Shown: in pieces, positions 44,737 to 53,579 of the stretch
Numbering within the stretch: the stretch's first letter is position 1
How the letters are laid out: each line of letters opens with the position of its first letter
Source of the DNA: Thiotrichales bacterium
Lineage (GTDB): Bacteria > Pseudomonadota > Gammaproteobacteria > Beggiatoales > Beggiatoaceae
Reading direction: 5' to 3'
Assembly: GCA_016745035.1 (NCBI GenBank)
Contig: JADGDE010000001.1
Span: 844,507-908,506 of the forward strand
Length of the DNA stretch: 64,000 nucleotides
Translations under genes and position numbers: made by a program
Notes under the pieces: generated by a model
What the model was told of the DNA's origin: nothing
Seen by the model: only the letters and a program-made list of their open reading frames with translations
Database searches by the model: none

Positions 44737-46020
44737 TTAGCGAGGGTGAACCAAAATGGTTTGACCTTGATAAACCGGATAAGGCGGGGCAATGCCATTC
44801 CATAACGCCAGTTCACGCAAACCTTGTCCATATAAAGCCGCGATGTTTGCTAAGCTCTCGCCTGCACGCACTTGGTGATAAATGCGGCTGCTGTTGGTGG
44901 TTGAGCGGTTAGGTTTCGCAGATTGAATGCCTTTGCTGGCAAAGCCAAAAGGATTAGCGCTGGGGCTTGGTGCAGGGGCGCGGGTTTGCATCCCGGCATT
45001 AGGTGAAATCCGCAAGCGTTGACCGATGAACAGGGTGTAAGGGGGTTGCAGATTATTCCATAAGGTAATGTCGCCAACGGTTTGTCCGTAACGCATGGCG
45101 ATGTTGTATAAGGTGTCACCACGGCGGACATTATGAAATGCGCTGTTGTTGTTGCTATTAACCCGCATACTATTGCTGGTTTTAGTGGTAGCAGGGCTAA
45201 CGCGCAGGCGTTGTCCGACGCTAAGGCTATACGGAGGCATGACGTTGTTCCATGCAGCTAGATCGCGGAAATTGCGATTATAGCTACGGGCAACGCCGTA
45301 TAAGGTCTCGCCGCGTTGCACCGTGTGGTATTGCGTGCTAGCGCTGGGAACGGGTGCGGGTGCAACGGGTTGCGGTGCTGGCGCTGGGGTCACATTATTA
45401 CGGCTGATTAAGATTTTTTGTCCAACGCTTAAGCTGTAAGGTGCGCCGATGTTATTCCAACTGGCGACATCGCGGAAATGTAAACCATAAGAGCGCGCGA
45501 TACTATAGAGGGTTTCGCCCGCGCTGACGGTGTGGTAAGTCGAGCCGATGACCACAGGTGCAGGTGCATTCGGTGCGCTTGGTGGTACATAGGTCGGCGG
45601 TGCGACAGGAGCTATTGGTGGCGCTATTGGGCTAGGTGCGCCTGCTACTGGGGATAAAACCAAGACTTGTCCGGGGCTAATGGCGGTGTAAGGTGGGGCT
45701 ACATGATTCCATGCAGCTAAATCCTTGAAATTTAAGCCGTAAGTTCTGGCAATGCCATATAAGCCTTCACCTGCCTGCACAACATGGGTATTATTGTCAG
45801 CCGTCGTTCCTGGCATTTCAGCTGGCTGAGTAATCACCGGGGGAACAATCACCGTACCCGGTGGCAGTGTATTAGGTACTTCTGCCGCAGGTGGTTGGTG
45901 TACAGGGGAACCCTGTTCTTCTTCAGGTACAACTTGCATACGGCTACAAGCACTGAATAATGTCACCGTGGCAAGTAATGCCGGTAGGACAATTTTTTTC
46001 TCATTGTGTGCAAATACCAT
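44737..46020 (-). CDS. LysM-repeat lipoprotein with five LysM domains
   Basis: From ATG 46020 (GGAG about eight bases upstream) the product has 427 residues. It has a lipoprotein signal with lipobox LFSAC. Five LysM repeats follow, each starting like YHTVSAGETLYSIARSYG and ending like PPYSLSVGQRL, joined by Pro/Ala-rich linkers. LysM binds peptidoglycan glycan. The usual catalytic M23 peptidase domain of NlpD-like proteins is absent, so this may be a wall-binding scaffold or an amidase activator. It is probably outer-membrane or periplasmic. Confidence 0.88.
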   Translation of the reverse strand: MVFAHNEKKIVLPALLATVTLFSACSRMQVVPEEEQGSPVHQPPAAEVPNTLPPGTVIVPPVITQPAEMPGTTADNNTHVVQAGEGLYGIARTYGLNFKDLAAWNHVAPPYTAISPGQVLVLSPVAGAPSPIAPPIAPVAPPTYVPPSAPNAPAPVVIGSTYHTVSAGETLYSIARSYGLHFRDVASWNNIGAPYSLSVGQKILISRNNVTPAPAPQPVAPAPVPSASTQYHTVQRGETLYGVARSYNRNFRDLAAWNNVMPPYSLSVGQRLRVSPATTKTSNSMRVNSNNNSAFHNVRRGDTLYNIAMRYGQTVGDITLWNNLQPPYTLFIGQRLRISPNAGMQTRAPAPSPSANPFGFASKGIQSAKPNRSTTNSSRIYHQVRAGESLANIAALYGQGLRELALWNGIAPPYPVYQGQTILVHPR

Positions 46021-46092
46021 GAGGGATACTCCATGCTCAGGCAATAGGTTAGGAACGAATGTTAATGTAGTTTATCACAAAACATAAAACTT

Positions 46093-46923
46093 ATGACAGT
46101 ACATATAAGCGCAATACAAATGGCATCGGGCCCAAACCTTGAAGCCAACTTAAATGAAGCAGCCCGTTTGCTGGAAAAAACTGCTGAGGCTGGGGCAAAG
46201 CTCTGCGTCTTGCCGGAGAACTTCGCCTTTATGGGCGCAGATGCCGAGCAGCGCAAGCTTTGTGAGCAAGCAGGCTCGGGAAAAATTCAGCAGTTTTTGT
46301 CGCAACAAGCGGAAAAACATGGCATTTGGCTGGTCGGTGGTACAGTGCCTTTACAAGCACAAGCCGATAATAAAGTCCGTGCGGCTTGTTTGGTGTTTGA
46401 TGACAAAGGTCAGCAACAAGCACGGTATGATAAAATTCATTTGTTTGATGTTCAACTGACAGAAGATACGCCAGAAAAATATAAGGAATCGGCATTGCTA
46501 GAATCCGGCTCTGATGTGGTGGTGCTCGATACCCCTTTTGGGCGCTTAGGTTTGGCGATTTGTTATGATTTACGCTTTCCTGAGTTGTTTCGCTTGCTCT
46601 CGGCTCAAGGTGCGGAAATTGTCGCCCTGCCCTCGGCTTTTACCGCCACCACAGGCAAAGCCCATTGGGAATCGTTGGTACGCGCGCGGGCAATTGAAAA
46701 TTTGAGTTTTATGATTGCTGCCAATCAAGGGGGTTATCATGTTGATGGGCGCGAGACTTATGGTGATAGTATGATTGTTGATCCTTGGGGGACAATCCTC
46801 TCACGTCATCCGAAACATGCAGGGCTGGCTTGTGCGAAATGCGACTTGACCAATTTAAAAAGTTTACGGCAAAGTTTCCCGGTTTTGCATCATCGGCGTT
46901 TGTTTTGCCAAGATGATCACTGA
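46093..46923 (+). CDS. Carbon-nitrogen hydrolase, deaminated-glutathione-amidase-like
   Basis: This 276-residue protein has the Glu-Lys-Cys triad of the nitrilase superfamily: Glu in LPENFAFMG, Lys in YDKIHLFDV and Cys in LAICYDLRFPELFR. The set of motifs and length fit the Nit1/YbeM branch, which hydrolyses deaminated glutathione. It overlaps recX by 11 bp. No signal peptide is seen. Confidence 0.88.
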   Translation: MTVHISAIQMASGPNLEANLNEAARLLEKTAEAGAKLCVLPENFAFMGADAEQRKLCEQAGSGKIQQFLSQQAEKHGIWLVGGTVPLQAQADNKVRAACLVFDDKGQQQARYDKIHLFDVQLTEDTPEKYKESALLESGSDVVVLDTPFGRLGLAICYDLRFPELFRLLSAQGAEIVALPSAFTATTGKAHWESLVRARAIENLSFMIAANQGGYHVDGRETYGDSMIVDPWGTILSRHPKHAGLACAKCDLTNLKSLRQSFPVLHHRRLFCQDDH

Positions 46924-47368
46924 GGCACAAAGACTCTATCGCTCAGCAATGTTGATGCTCTCGGCGCGTGAACATTCGGTGGTCGAGTTACGACGCAAAC
47001 TGAAACAAAAGGGCTTTGATAGCGAGGCGATTGAGAGCTTGCTTGCTGACTTACTCGACAAAGATTGGCTTAGTAATCAGCGTTATTGTGAGGCGTATAT
47101 GCGTTCGCGAGTACAAAAAGGCTATGGTTTGCGTTATATTGAAAATGCCTTAAAACAACAGGGTATTACTCAGAGCGAAATTGCACAAGCCCTAACAGTC
47201 GAGCCGGTGGATTGGTATCAATTAGCCATTGAAGTCCGGCATAAGCGCTTTGGCTCGCATTGCCCGAAAGATTTTAAACATCGGCAAAAACAACAACGTT
47301 TTTTACAATATCGCGGTTTTGACAGCGATCAAATTCAAGAGGCTTTGGCACATAATGGAGACGCTTGA
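46913..47368 (+). CDS. recX: RecA regulator RecX
   Basis: This 151-residue all-helical protein begins with the RecX three-helix pattern (AMLMLSAREHSVVELRRKL) and repeats SNQRYCEAYMRSRVQKGYG and RHKRFG. RecX binds along the RecA filament and lowers its activity. recA is not next to it here, which differs from many genomes. A MITE-like element follows 17 bp after its stop. Confidence 0.9.
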   Translation: MITEAQRLYRSAMLMLSAREHSVVELRRKLKQKGFDSEAIESLLADLLDKDWLSNQRYCEAYMRSRVQKGYGLRYIENALKQQGITQSEIAQALTVEPVDWYQLAIEVRHKRFGSHCPKDFKHRQKQQRFLQYRGFDSDQIQEALAHNGDA

Positions 47369-47385
47369 GCAAAAAATAAATATAA

Positions 47386-47511
47386 CTGATGTGACGCACT
47401 CAGCCTGTTTTTGCCACAATAAGGTGCTTTCCACCTGCCTAGTGAAGCTTAGCTGTGCAGCAATGGCAGTTTTCTGTGCTCTTAAGGCACAGCACCTTTG
47501 CGTAACATCAG
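47386..47511. repeat. MITE-like element, long type, opposite orientation
   Basis: This 126-bp copy begins CTGATGTGACGCA and ends TGCGTAACATCAG. The interior carries CCACCTGCCTAGTGAAGCTTAG and GTGCTCTTAAGGCAC, shared with the copy at 63792. AATAAATAT is near both ends, but not at exact matching spacing, so its target duplication is unclear. Confidence 0.9.
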
Positions 47512-47564
47512 ATCAATAAATATCAATCAAACCGATTACATACTAAAACCAAAGGAGAAAAAGT

Positions 47565-48836
47565 ATGCATTTTAAATTACTAGGGATAGTCGGCGTATTG
47601 CTTGCCGGGCAGGCACTGGCCGATATTGGCAAACCCCCAGGCAGCCCGATGGCAGGGCCTAGTTCTCTGGGTTCAAAAAATCTAGCTATGCCTGCGCATC
47701 ATTTAAGCGCTGAGGCTTGTCGCGAATGTCATCAAGAAATTTATCAGCAATGGCAATCTTCCATGCACGCCAACAGTACCGCGATCAAAGATCCGATTCA
47801 TGGCGCGTTTTATAATGCTTTGGTTGGCAGCCCACATGAAGAGGATATGAAGCACAAAGCTTCAGGCAAATACCCGGTGTGTTTAAAATGCCATGCGCCT
47901 AATGCTGCACGGGATACAAAAACCAAGCTCGATGCCATCCCAGCTTATAACGAAGGGGTCAATTGTCTCACTTGTCATATGATTAAAGGCTATAAAGGCG
48001 TGTTACCCAAAGCTGAGGGCGAAAAAATGAAACTCGGTGTCGATGCCTATGAAATGAGCGATGTTCTCCAAGGCCCTTCCGGTAAAGTCTTCACCCAAAT
48101 GCCAATCGCTACCCCACCACCTGAATCAGGGCTGGCTGTGCCGTCTTTCCATCCTTTCCCAATGGAAAGCAATACGGCGATTTTGCGTACCAGTGAAGTC
48201 TGTTTAGGCTGTCATGAGCAGCGCAATAACCCTAACGGTGTGCCTTTGTGTAATACTGGATCTGAATTCCGTGCCGCAGGAAGCTTCAATTGCCAACAAT
48301 GCCACATGCCTGTGAACAAAGGCTATGCCGATCATTCGATGATGGGTGGTCATTCTGGGGCGATGCTTGAGCGCGGGGTAATTTTGACCTTGGATGCGAA
48401 AAAACAAGACGATAACATCAATGCCACGGTGACGCTGAAAAACATGCTGCCGCATAAAATGCCCACTGGTGCGCCGTTCCGCAATATGTATGTCAAGCTG
48501 GCAGCCTATAATGCTTTAGGTCAACCTTTATGGCAAAACTTCAAAAAACATCCGATTAAAGATGATCCCAAATCGATGTTTATGCTCAAACTCTTGGATG
48601 ACAATAACAAACCTGCGCCACCGCCAAAAGCGACCAAACAGGGTAAAGACACCCGTTTAGAGCCACGCGAGACCCGCAGTATTGAATACAGCTTGCCTGC
48701 GAAAGATGTCGCGGTGGTACGGGCTGAATTGTACTACGATTTGTTATTACCGCCTTTGAAGAAGAAATTCCAAAGCATTCCCCCTGAGTTGAAAAAATCA
48801 CGGGTGATTGCGCGTTCTGAAATGCGGATTCAATAA
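47565..48836 (+). CDS. Pentaheme c-type cytochrome (cytochrome c554-like), unknown partner
   Basis: This 423-residue protein has a signal peptide (FKLLGIVGVLLAGQALA) and five CxxCH heme sites: CRECH (52), CLKCH (106), CLTCH (134), CLGCH (213) and CQQCH (243). Beyond residue 260 it is heme-free and beta-rich (LTLDAKKQDDNINATVTLKN). The heme part resembles the cytochrome c554/multiheme group that carries electrons in periplasmic nitrogen or sulfur reactions. No redox partner is adjacent, so the role is unknown. AAAGGAG precedes the ATG. Confidence 0.85.
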   Translation: MHFKLLGIVGVLLAGQALADIGKPPGSPMAGPSSLGSKNLAMPAHHLSAEACRECHQEIYQQWQSSMHANSTAIKDPIHGAFYNALVGSPHEEDMKHKASGKYPVCLKCHAPNAARDTKTKLDAIPAYNEGVNCLTCHMIKGYKGVLPKAEGEKMKLGVDAYEMSDVLQGPSGKVFTQMPIATPPPESGLAVPSFHPFPMESNTAILRTSEVCLGCHEQRNNPNGVPLCNTGSEFRAAGSFNCQQCHMPVNKGYADHSMMGGHSGAMLERGVILTLDAKKQDDNINATVTLKNMLPHKMPTGAPFRNMYVKLAAYNALGQPLWQNFKKHPIKDDPKSMFMLKLLDDNNKPAPPPKATKQGKDTRLEPRETRSIEYSLPAKDVAVVRAELYYDLLLPPLKKKFQSIPPELKKSRVIARSEMRIQ

Positions 48837-48843
48837 ATCATAA

Positions 48844-48891
48844 CGTAGAGCCGTAGCACTGCTACGGCTTTAGCGCTGCTACGGCTCTACG
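48844..48891. repeat. Inverted-repeat hairpin between cytochrome and nudJ
   Basis: CGTAGAGCCGTAGCA pairs perfectly with TGCTACGGCTCTACG over 15 bp around an 18-base loop that contains a further copy of GCTACGGCT. It has no T-run, so it is more like a REP unit than a terminator. Confidence 0.75.
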
Positions 48892-48908
48892 ATAATTTGG
48901 AAAATACC

Positions 48909-49349
48909 ATGTGGTTAGCTCATGTGACCGTTGCCGCTGTGATTGAAAACCCACAAGGGCAATTTTTGTTGGTTGAAGAGCACATTGACCAGCAAGCGCT
49001 GTTTAATCAACCCGCTGGACATTGGGAAGCAAACGAGAGTTTGGTCGAGGCGATAAAGCGGGAAGTCTTGGAAGAGACCGCACGTGATTTTAGCCCTTCA
49101 CATATCGTTGGCATATATGACTATACCAGCGCTAATAATGACACCACGTATTTACGCATTGCCTTTGCTGGCAGTGTTTCCGAACAAATGGCGGGCAGAG
49201 CTTTTGACTCTCCCATCGTCGCCACCCATTGGCTAGATGTGCCACAAATTGCCGCAAGGACTCTGCGCAGCCCCTTGGTGCAGCGTTGCATTGCTGACTA
49301 TAAAGCGGGTATCCGCTACCCTCTAGGATTGCTCCAGCATGTGGGTTAA
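48909..49349 (+). CDS. nudJ: NUDIX hydrolase NudJ
   Basis: From ATG 48909 the protein has 146 residues and matches NudJ in length. The NUDIX box reads GHWEANESLVEAIKREVLEE with TARDF following, so the terminal Gly of the box is Ala. NudJ releases phosphate from thiamine pyrophosphate-type and nucleoside di- or triphosphates in the cytoplasm. Its 3' end overlaps the convergent GGDEF gene by 27 bp. Confidence 0.9.
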   Translation: MWLAHVTVAAVIENPQGQFLLVEEHIDQQALFNQPAGHWEANESLVEAIKREVLEETARDFSPSHIVGIYDYTSANNDTTYLRIAFAGSVSEQMAGRAFDSPIVATHWLDVPQIAARTLRSPLVQRCIADYKAGIRYPLGLLQHVG

Positions 49350-51386
49350 AGGCAGCGGTTGTGCCAATTCAAAGCCTTGAACATAATCTATTTTTAACTG
49401 TTTCAAAATCGGCAAAATCTCATCGTCTTCAACCGTGGTCGCAATGGTTTTTAAGTTTAATTGCTGAGCTAATTGCTGTATTGCTGCCACCATGACTTTA
49501 TCCACAGGGTCTTTGCTAATATTCTGAATTAATTGTCCGCTGATTTTAATAAAATCAAAGGGGATTGTTTTGAGGCTGTTGAGCATGATAGCCCCTGTAC
49601 CGAACTGGTCGAGTCCAAAATGGCAGCCATAGGGTTTAAGGGTGTTGATAAAGTGCTGTAAACCACTGAGTTCGGTCGATAAGGCCATTTCATTAAATTC
49701 AAAATAAAATTGCGGCAAGGGCAGCGGTTGTTGTTGTAATTTCTGTACCACTAAAGCCGCGAATTGCCCATCGCCCAAAGTTTGGTTACAAATATTGATA
49801 AAAAATAGGGTATCTGTCGGCAGTGATTCGACGTGCATGGTTAACCATTGAGTTAATTTTGTGATCACCCAGGCATCGATTTCTGCTGATAACTCATAAC
49901 GTTCGGCAGCGCTTAAAAAGGTGTCTGGCAATAACAGTTCTTCTGATTCTTTACGATAAAGGCGTAAAAAAAACTCATGTCCTCGCACACGATGATCTAA
50001 ATCGTAGATTTTTTGTTGTAACAAACAAAACTTGTCTTCAGCCAAGCCTTCTTTAATACTGTTAAGCCAGTGAATGGGTTTATTTTCATCTTGGTCTTCA
50101 TCATCTTTATAAAGCTGTACTTGCCCTCGACCTGCGCGTTTGGCCGCCAAACAGGCATGGTCAGCGGTGACCAGTAGTTTATTGTGGTTATGTTGTTCGG
50201 TATTAATTTCAACAATGCCGATACTAGCGCCAACACTAAAAACATGGTTATCCCAAGAAAACTTAAATTCAGCCACATGCTGACAAATTTGTTCTGCAAT
50301 CCGTAAGGCTTGTTTACTGGGGCAATGTTGCAGCAAAAAACCAAATTCATCACCACCTAAACGCGCCACAATATCGCCTTTTCGCACTTGTCTTTGTAAT
50401 AATTGACTCAGTTGCTGGAGTAGCACATCGCCTGATTTATGTCCGCAGGTATCGTTGACGATCTTAAACCGATCCAAATCTAAATATAATAAGCTATGCA
50501 CCCGCTCTTTTTTTTCTGTTAATAAACACAATTGTTTGAGGTGTTTTTCAAATTCTCGGCGATTATATAAATGGGTCAGGGCATCGTGGCTGGCTTGGTA
50601 GGCAATACTTTCTGCCATGCGCTGACGCTCGGTGACATCATGAAAAACCAGCACCATTCCCAGTGTCTCACCATGACGGCTGCGCAGAGGAGAGGCATTG
50701 TGCTCTATGACGAAAGTTTGCTGTTTGTCTTTATGCTGTAGCAAGACCTGTTCGGCAATAACCTCGCTGGTATCGTTGACATAGGGTAAATTTAGGCGCT
50801 GTTTGCTGTCTTTATCAATCAGGTTAAACACATCTAAGAGAGCCTCTCCTTGTGCCTGAGCGAGTTGCCAGCCGGTGAGTTTGCTGGCGATGGGATTTAA
50901 GTATTCAACTTGCTGTTTAGCATTGGTGGTGATGACCCCATCACCGATAGATTCTAGGGTAATTTGGGCTTTTTCTTTTTCATCAAATAAAGCTGTTTCT
51001 GCACGCTTGGCACTGAGAATATATTCAATTCGATTCCGTAACACATCCCAGTTAATCGGCTTCATGACATAATCAGTTACGCCAGCTGCATAAGCTCTAT
51101 CAACCCAATCGCGTTCTCCATAACCTGTCACCATAATCACGGGGATATTTTGCCCCAGTTCCGTGCTGCGAATTTTTTCACAGGCACTGATACCGTCTAA
51201 TACAGGCATATCCGCATCCATCAAAATCAAATCAATCGGTTGATTTTTCTGAAATTGCTCTAATGCTTCTAACCCATTGGTCGCAGTTTTGACTTGATAA
51301 CCCTGTTTTTCTAAAGAAAACTTAAGGGTCGTCAATAAAATAGGCGAATCTTCAACAGCTAAGATAGTATTGACAGGTTTACTCAT
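49323..51386 (-). CDS. REC-PAS-GGDEF protein with degenerate EAL domain
   Basis: This 687-residue soluble protein has an intact receiver (Asp57 in LILMDADMP), a PAS domain (about 140-255), a GGDEF domain with an unbroken LGGDEFGF signature, and a C-terminal EAL-like domain. The EAL signature reads GHEFFLRLYR in place of GxEALLR, the catalytic DDFGTG is DQFGTG, and the EGVE motif reads TTVE. So it should make c-di-GMP when phosphorylated but not degrade it; the EAL part may bind c-di-GMP. It overlaps the upstream gene by eight bases, so a relay between them is likely. Confidence 0.92.
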   Translation of the reverse strand: MSKPVNTILAVEDSPILLTTLKFSLEKQGYQVKTATNGLEALEQFQKNQPIDLILMDADMPVLDGISACEKIRSTELGQNIPVIMVTGYGERDWVDRAYAAGVTDYVMKPINWDVLRNRIEYILSAKRAETALFDEKEKAQITLESIGDGVITTNAKQQVEYLNPIASKLTGWQLAQAQGEALLDVFNLIDKDSKQRLNLPYVNDTSEVIAEQVLLQHKDKQQTFVIEHNASPLRSRHGETLGMVLVFHDVTERQRMAESIAYQASHDALTHLYNRREFEKHLKQLCLLTEKKERVHSLLYLDLDRFKIVNDTCGHKSGDVLLQQLSQLLQRQVRKGDIVARLGGDEFGFLLQHCPSKQALRIAEQICQHVAEFKFSWDNHVFSVGASIGIVEINTEQHNHNKLLVTADHACLAAKRAGRGQVQLYKDDEDQDENKPIHWLNSIKEGLAEDKFCLLQQKIYDLDHRVRGHEFFLRLYRKESEELLLPDTFLSAAERYELSAEIDAWVITKLTQWLTMHVESLPTDTLFFINICNQTLGDGQFAALVVQKLQQQPLPLPQFYFEFNEMALSTELSGLQHFINTLKPYGCHFGLDQFGTGAIMLNSLKTIPFDFIKISGQLIQNISKDPVDKVMVAAIQQLAQQLNLKTIATTVEDDEILPILKQLKIDYVQGFELAQPLPLTHMLEQS

Positions 51387-53196
51387 TTGGAACAGGGTTC
51401 GTTATTTTTTCATTTTCGGCTTTGAGTGCTTGAATGACGCGTGATAATTCGACGCGCATCAGATCCAAATGTTTTTCCGCTTGTGCCAGTTCTTGGTGAT
51501 TGGCAAAAGTTTCCAATTCTTTACATAAACTGCCCAAGGTTTCTGCACCAATTTGCATACTTTCCCCCTTGAGTTGGTGCGCTTTACGTCGTAATAAATC
51601 CAGATTTTTTTGCTCAATGGTTTCTGCTAACAAGTCAATTTGTTCAGGAAGATATTGAATAAATTGTTGTAATAGAACGGCAAGCTGGTTTCCCAAGGTT
51701 TTATTCAGATCTTGCATTATAGCGGGATTTAAAACCGGAGATCCATGTTTAACAGTCGGTGTTGATACGGTGTCAGTTGTATTTTTAACTTGAGTTTGTA
51801 ATTTTTCTGTGGGCAAATACTGCGTTAATAAATCTTGTAAAATGCCCACTTTAATCGGTTTACTAATATGATCATCCATGCCGGCTTTTTTAGCCCGCTC
51901 TTTATGTTTACTCAAGGAATAGGCAGTTAGGGCGATAATCGGCGTATGATCTAAGTCTTGTTCTTGTTCTATTTTACGGATTTGCTCCGTGGTATGGTAG
52001 CCATCCATTTTTGGCATTTGGCAATCCATAAAAATGAGATCATAATGATTTTGTTGCCATAATTGCAGGGCTTCATAGCCATTATCGGCATAATCAGCTT
52101 GATAACCTAAACGCTGTAAAATTTTATTAATCACCACTTGGTTAATTTCGCTGTCTTCAGCAACCAATAAATTAGCCCCACTGTTAGATGCGGTTTTGAG
52201 TTTAGGTATTTTTGTCGCAGAGGCTAAGATTGGTCTTGCAGGAGAGGTGTCTTGTTCTAAGGAACTATCAGCTAAAACGGAATGATTGAAAGTTTGGCTG
52301 TGTGCATAATTGGTCGTTTTCTCTGATTGCTGTTGTGTTTTCCATTCTAAAAGCATCGCAATATAATGTGCATAAATATTGAGAATGACCAACAAATCAG
52401 GTGATAAAGTATTGGTTTCGGTTGCCATTAAACATAAGACACCCATTTGCTCACCTGTAGGGGAACAAAGTGGAATTGAAAAATAGCTTTGTGCTTTATA
52501 GTGTTGAATTAATTTTGAAGGGTAATTTACTAGGGCATCTTGGTAAATAAAGACATCATTTTCGATGCCGCCAGTATCTGGAAAATCTGTGATTGCCCAA
52601 CTTCTTAGATGACAAAACTGTCCTTGCTCCCAACACATATGGGGTTGCAAAGCTTGTTTATTATCGCTAAAAGTGGCGATAAATATGACATCAGCGACAC
52701 AATCTAAAGCTAAATTATGCGCTGTTTGGCGTAAAAAATAATCTAAACGTTGATGTAAGGCGTGAATGTTTTCTGTCGGAGTTTGATTTTTATCCAAATA
52801 ATAAGCACGTTTTTGTTGTGACAAGGCGACAATATCTTTCTCTAAATCATAATAATGCTGCAAAATAACACGCATATGGCTATTTTCATATTGCAATTGT
52901 TTAAGTTGGGATTTATTACTGTTTTTACGCGCAAAGCATAATTCTAATAGCTGGGGAAAACGAAATAACCACCAAAAAGCCAAGCCTGCCGGTAAACTTG
53001 ATAGCGTCAATAATAAAACTAACCAAGGAAGGTTAAGGCTATCCCATTCGAGTATGTGTTCTTGAAAAATAATATAAGCGGGTACCAAGCCTATGTAGAC
53101 AAGAAAAGCTAATAAAATGGGAAAGATATACAAAATAGCAACAATGAGTGCAACTTTTGAGATAAATTGTGCTTTTTTATTATTTAATGCTTTCAT
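51379..53196 (-). CDS. Membrane GAF-receiver-HPt protein without a kinase domain
   Basis: This 605-residue protein has two N-terminal membrane helices (about 12-40 and 55-78), a coiled stretch, a GAF domain (140-290), a receiver with intact Asp (LIFMDCQMPKMDG near 390) and an HPt domain with His in KAHQLKGES near 547. No HisKA or ATPase module is present, so it cannot phosphorylate itself. It resembles the C-terminal half of a hybrid kinase that has lost its core, and probably relays phosphate from another kinase to the REC-GGDEF protein downstream. Confidence 0.88.
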   Translation of the reverse strand: MKALNNKKAQFISKVALIVAILYIFPILLAFLVYIGLVPAYIIFQEHILEWDSLNLPWLVLLLTLSSLPAGLAFWWLFRFPQLLELCFARKNSNKSQLKQLQYENSHMRVILQHYYDLEKDIVALSQQKRAYYLDKNQTPTENIHALHQRLDYFLRQTAHNLALDCVADVIFIATFSDNKQALQPHMCWEQGQFCHLRSWAITDFPDTGGIENDVFIYQDALVNYPSKLIQHYKAQSYFSIPLCSPTGEQMGVLCLMATETNTLSPDLLVILNIYAHYIAMLLEWKTQQQSEKTTNYAHSQTFNHSVLADSSLEQDTSPARPILASATKIPKLKTASNSGANLLVAEDSEINQVVINKILQRLGYQADYADNGYEALQLWQQNHYDLIFMDCQMPKMDGYHTTEQIRKIEQEQDLDHTPIIALTAYSLSKHKERAKKAGMDDHISKPIKVGILQDLLTQYLPTEKLQTQVKNTTDTVSTPTVKHGSPVLNPAIMQDLNKTLGNQLAVLLQQFIQYLPEQIDLLAETIEQKNLDLLRRKAHQLKGESMQIGAETLGSLCKELETFANHQELAQAEKHLDLMRVELSRVIQALKAENEKITNPVPNE

Positions 53197-53384
53197 AAGT
53201 GCCTATGATTCAAACGATGGTAAATCCTAAATGTGAACATTTATCCTGACCCAAGATACCGATATGCCTACGAGCTGCAAGCCGTTGCATACAGAGTAAG
53301 ATAAGGAAAGGGATCAAGCAGTTATAAAGAGGTTAGGCAAGGGCACAAAAAATGACCTTTGCTTCACGCTTACCTATCCATGCG

Positions 53385-53438
53385 CAGGTAAAAAACCTGC
53401 TATATTGTGATAGAAACTGGCTTAGTGCTTCACATTTG
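53385..53438. repeat. Degenerate half copy of the MITE-like element
   Basis: CAGGTAAAAAACC, CTATATTGTGATAGAAACTGG and CTTAGTGCTTCACATTTG match the right half of the family copy at 23787 with several changes. The rest of the 380-bp gap before the chaperone start (53197-53579) shows no gene or clear promoter. Confidence 0.65.
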
Positions 53439-53579
53439 TTAGTAATGACAAAGCATATATCTCCATTCAAAGATTATTCCATGAAGACGACAATGCCAGA
53501 CATCCAAACAGAAATCAAACTTGGTGTTTTTTATGCTTATTGGCAAACACAATTGATAAAACTCTTAAGGTTACTGCTG

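Noticed and set aside
49323-50100. Active EAL phosphodiesterase in the GGDEF protein
   Set aside because: EAL is EFF, DDFGTG is DQFGTG and EGVE is TTVE, so catalysis is unlikely.
53352-53579. Chaperone start at 53352
   Set aside because: This stretch contains a degenerate repeat half and no secretion signal; the AAGG-preceded ATG 53580 explains the gene better.
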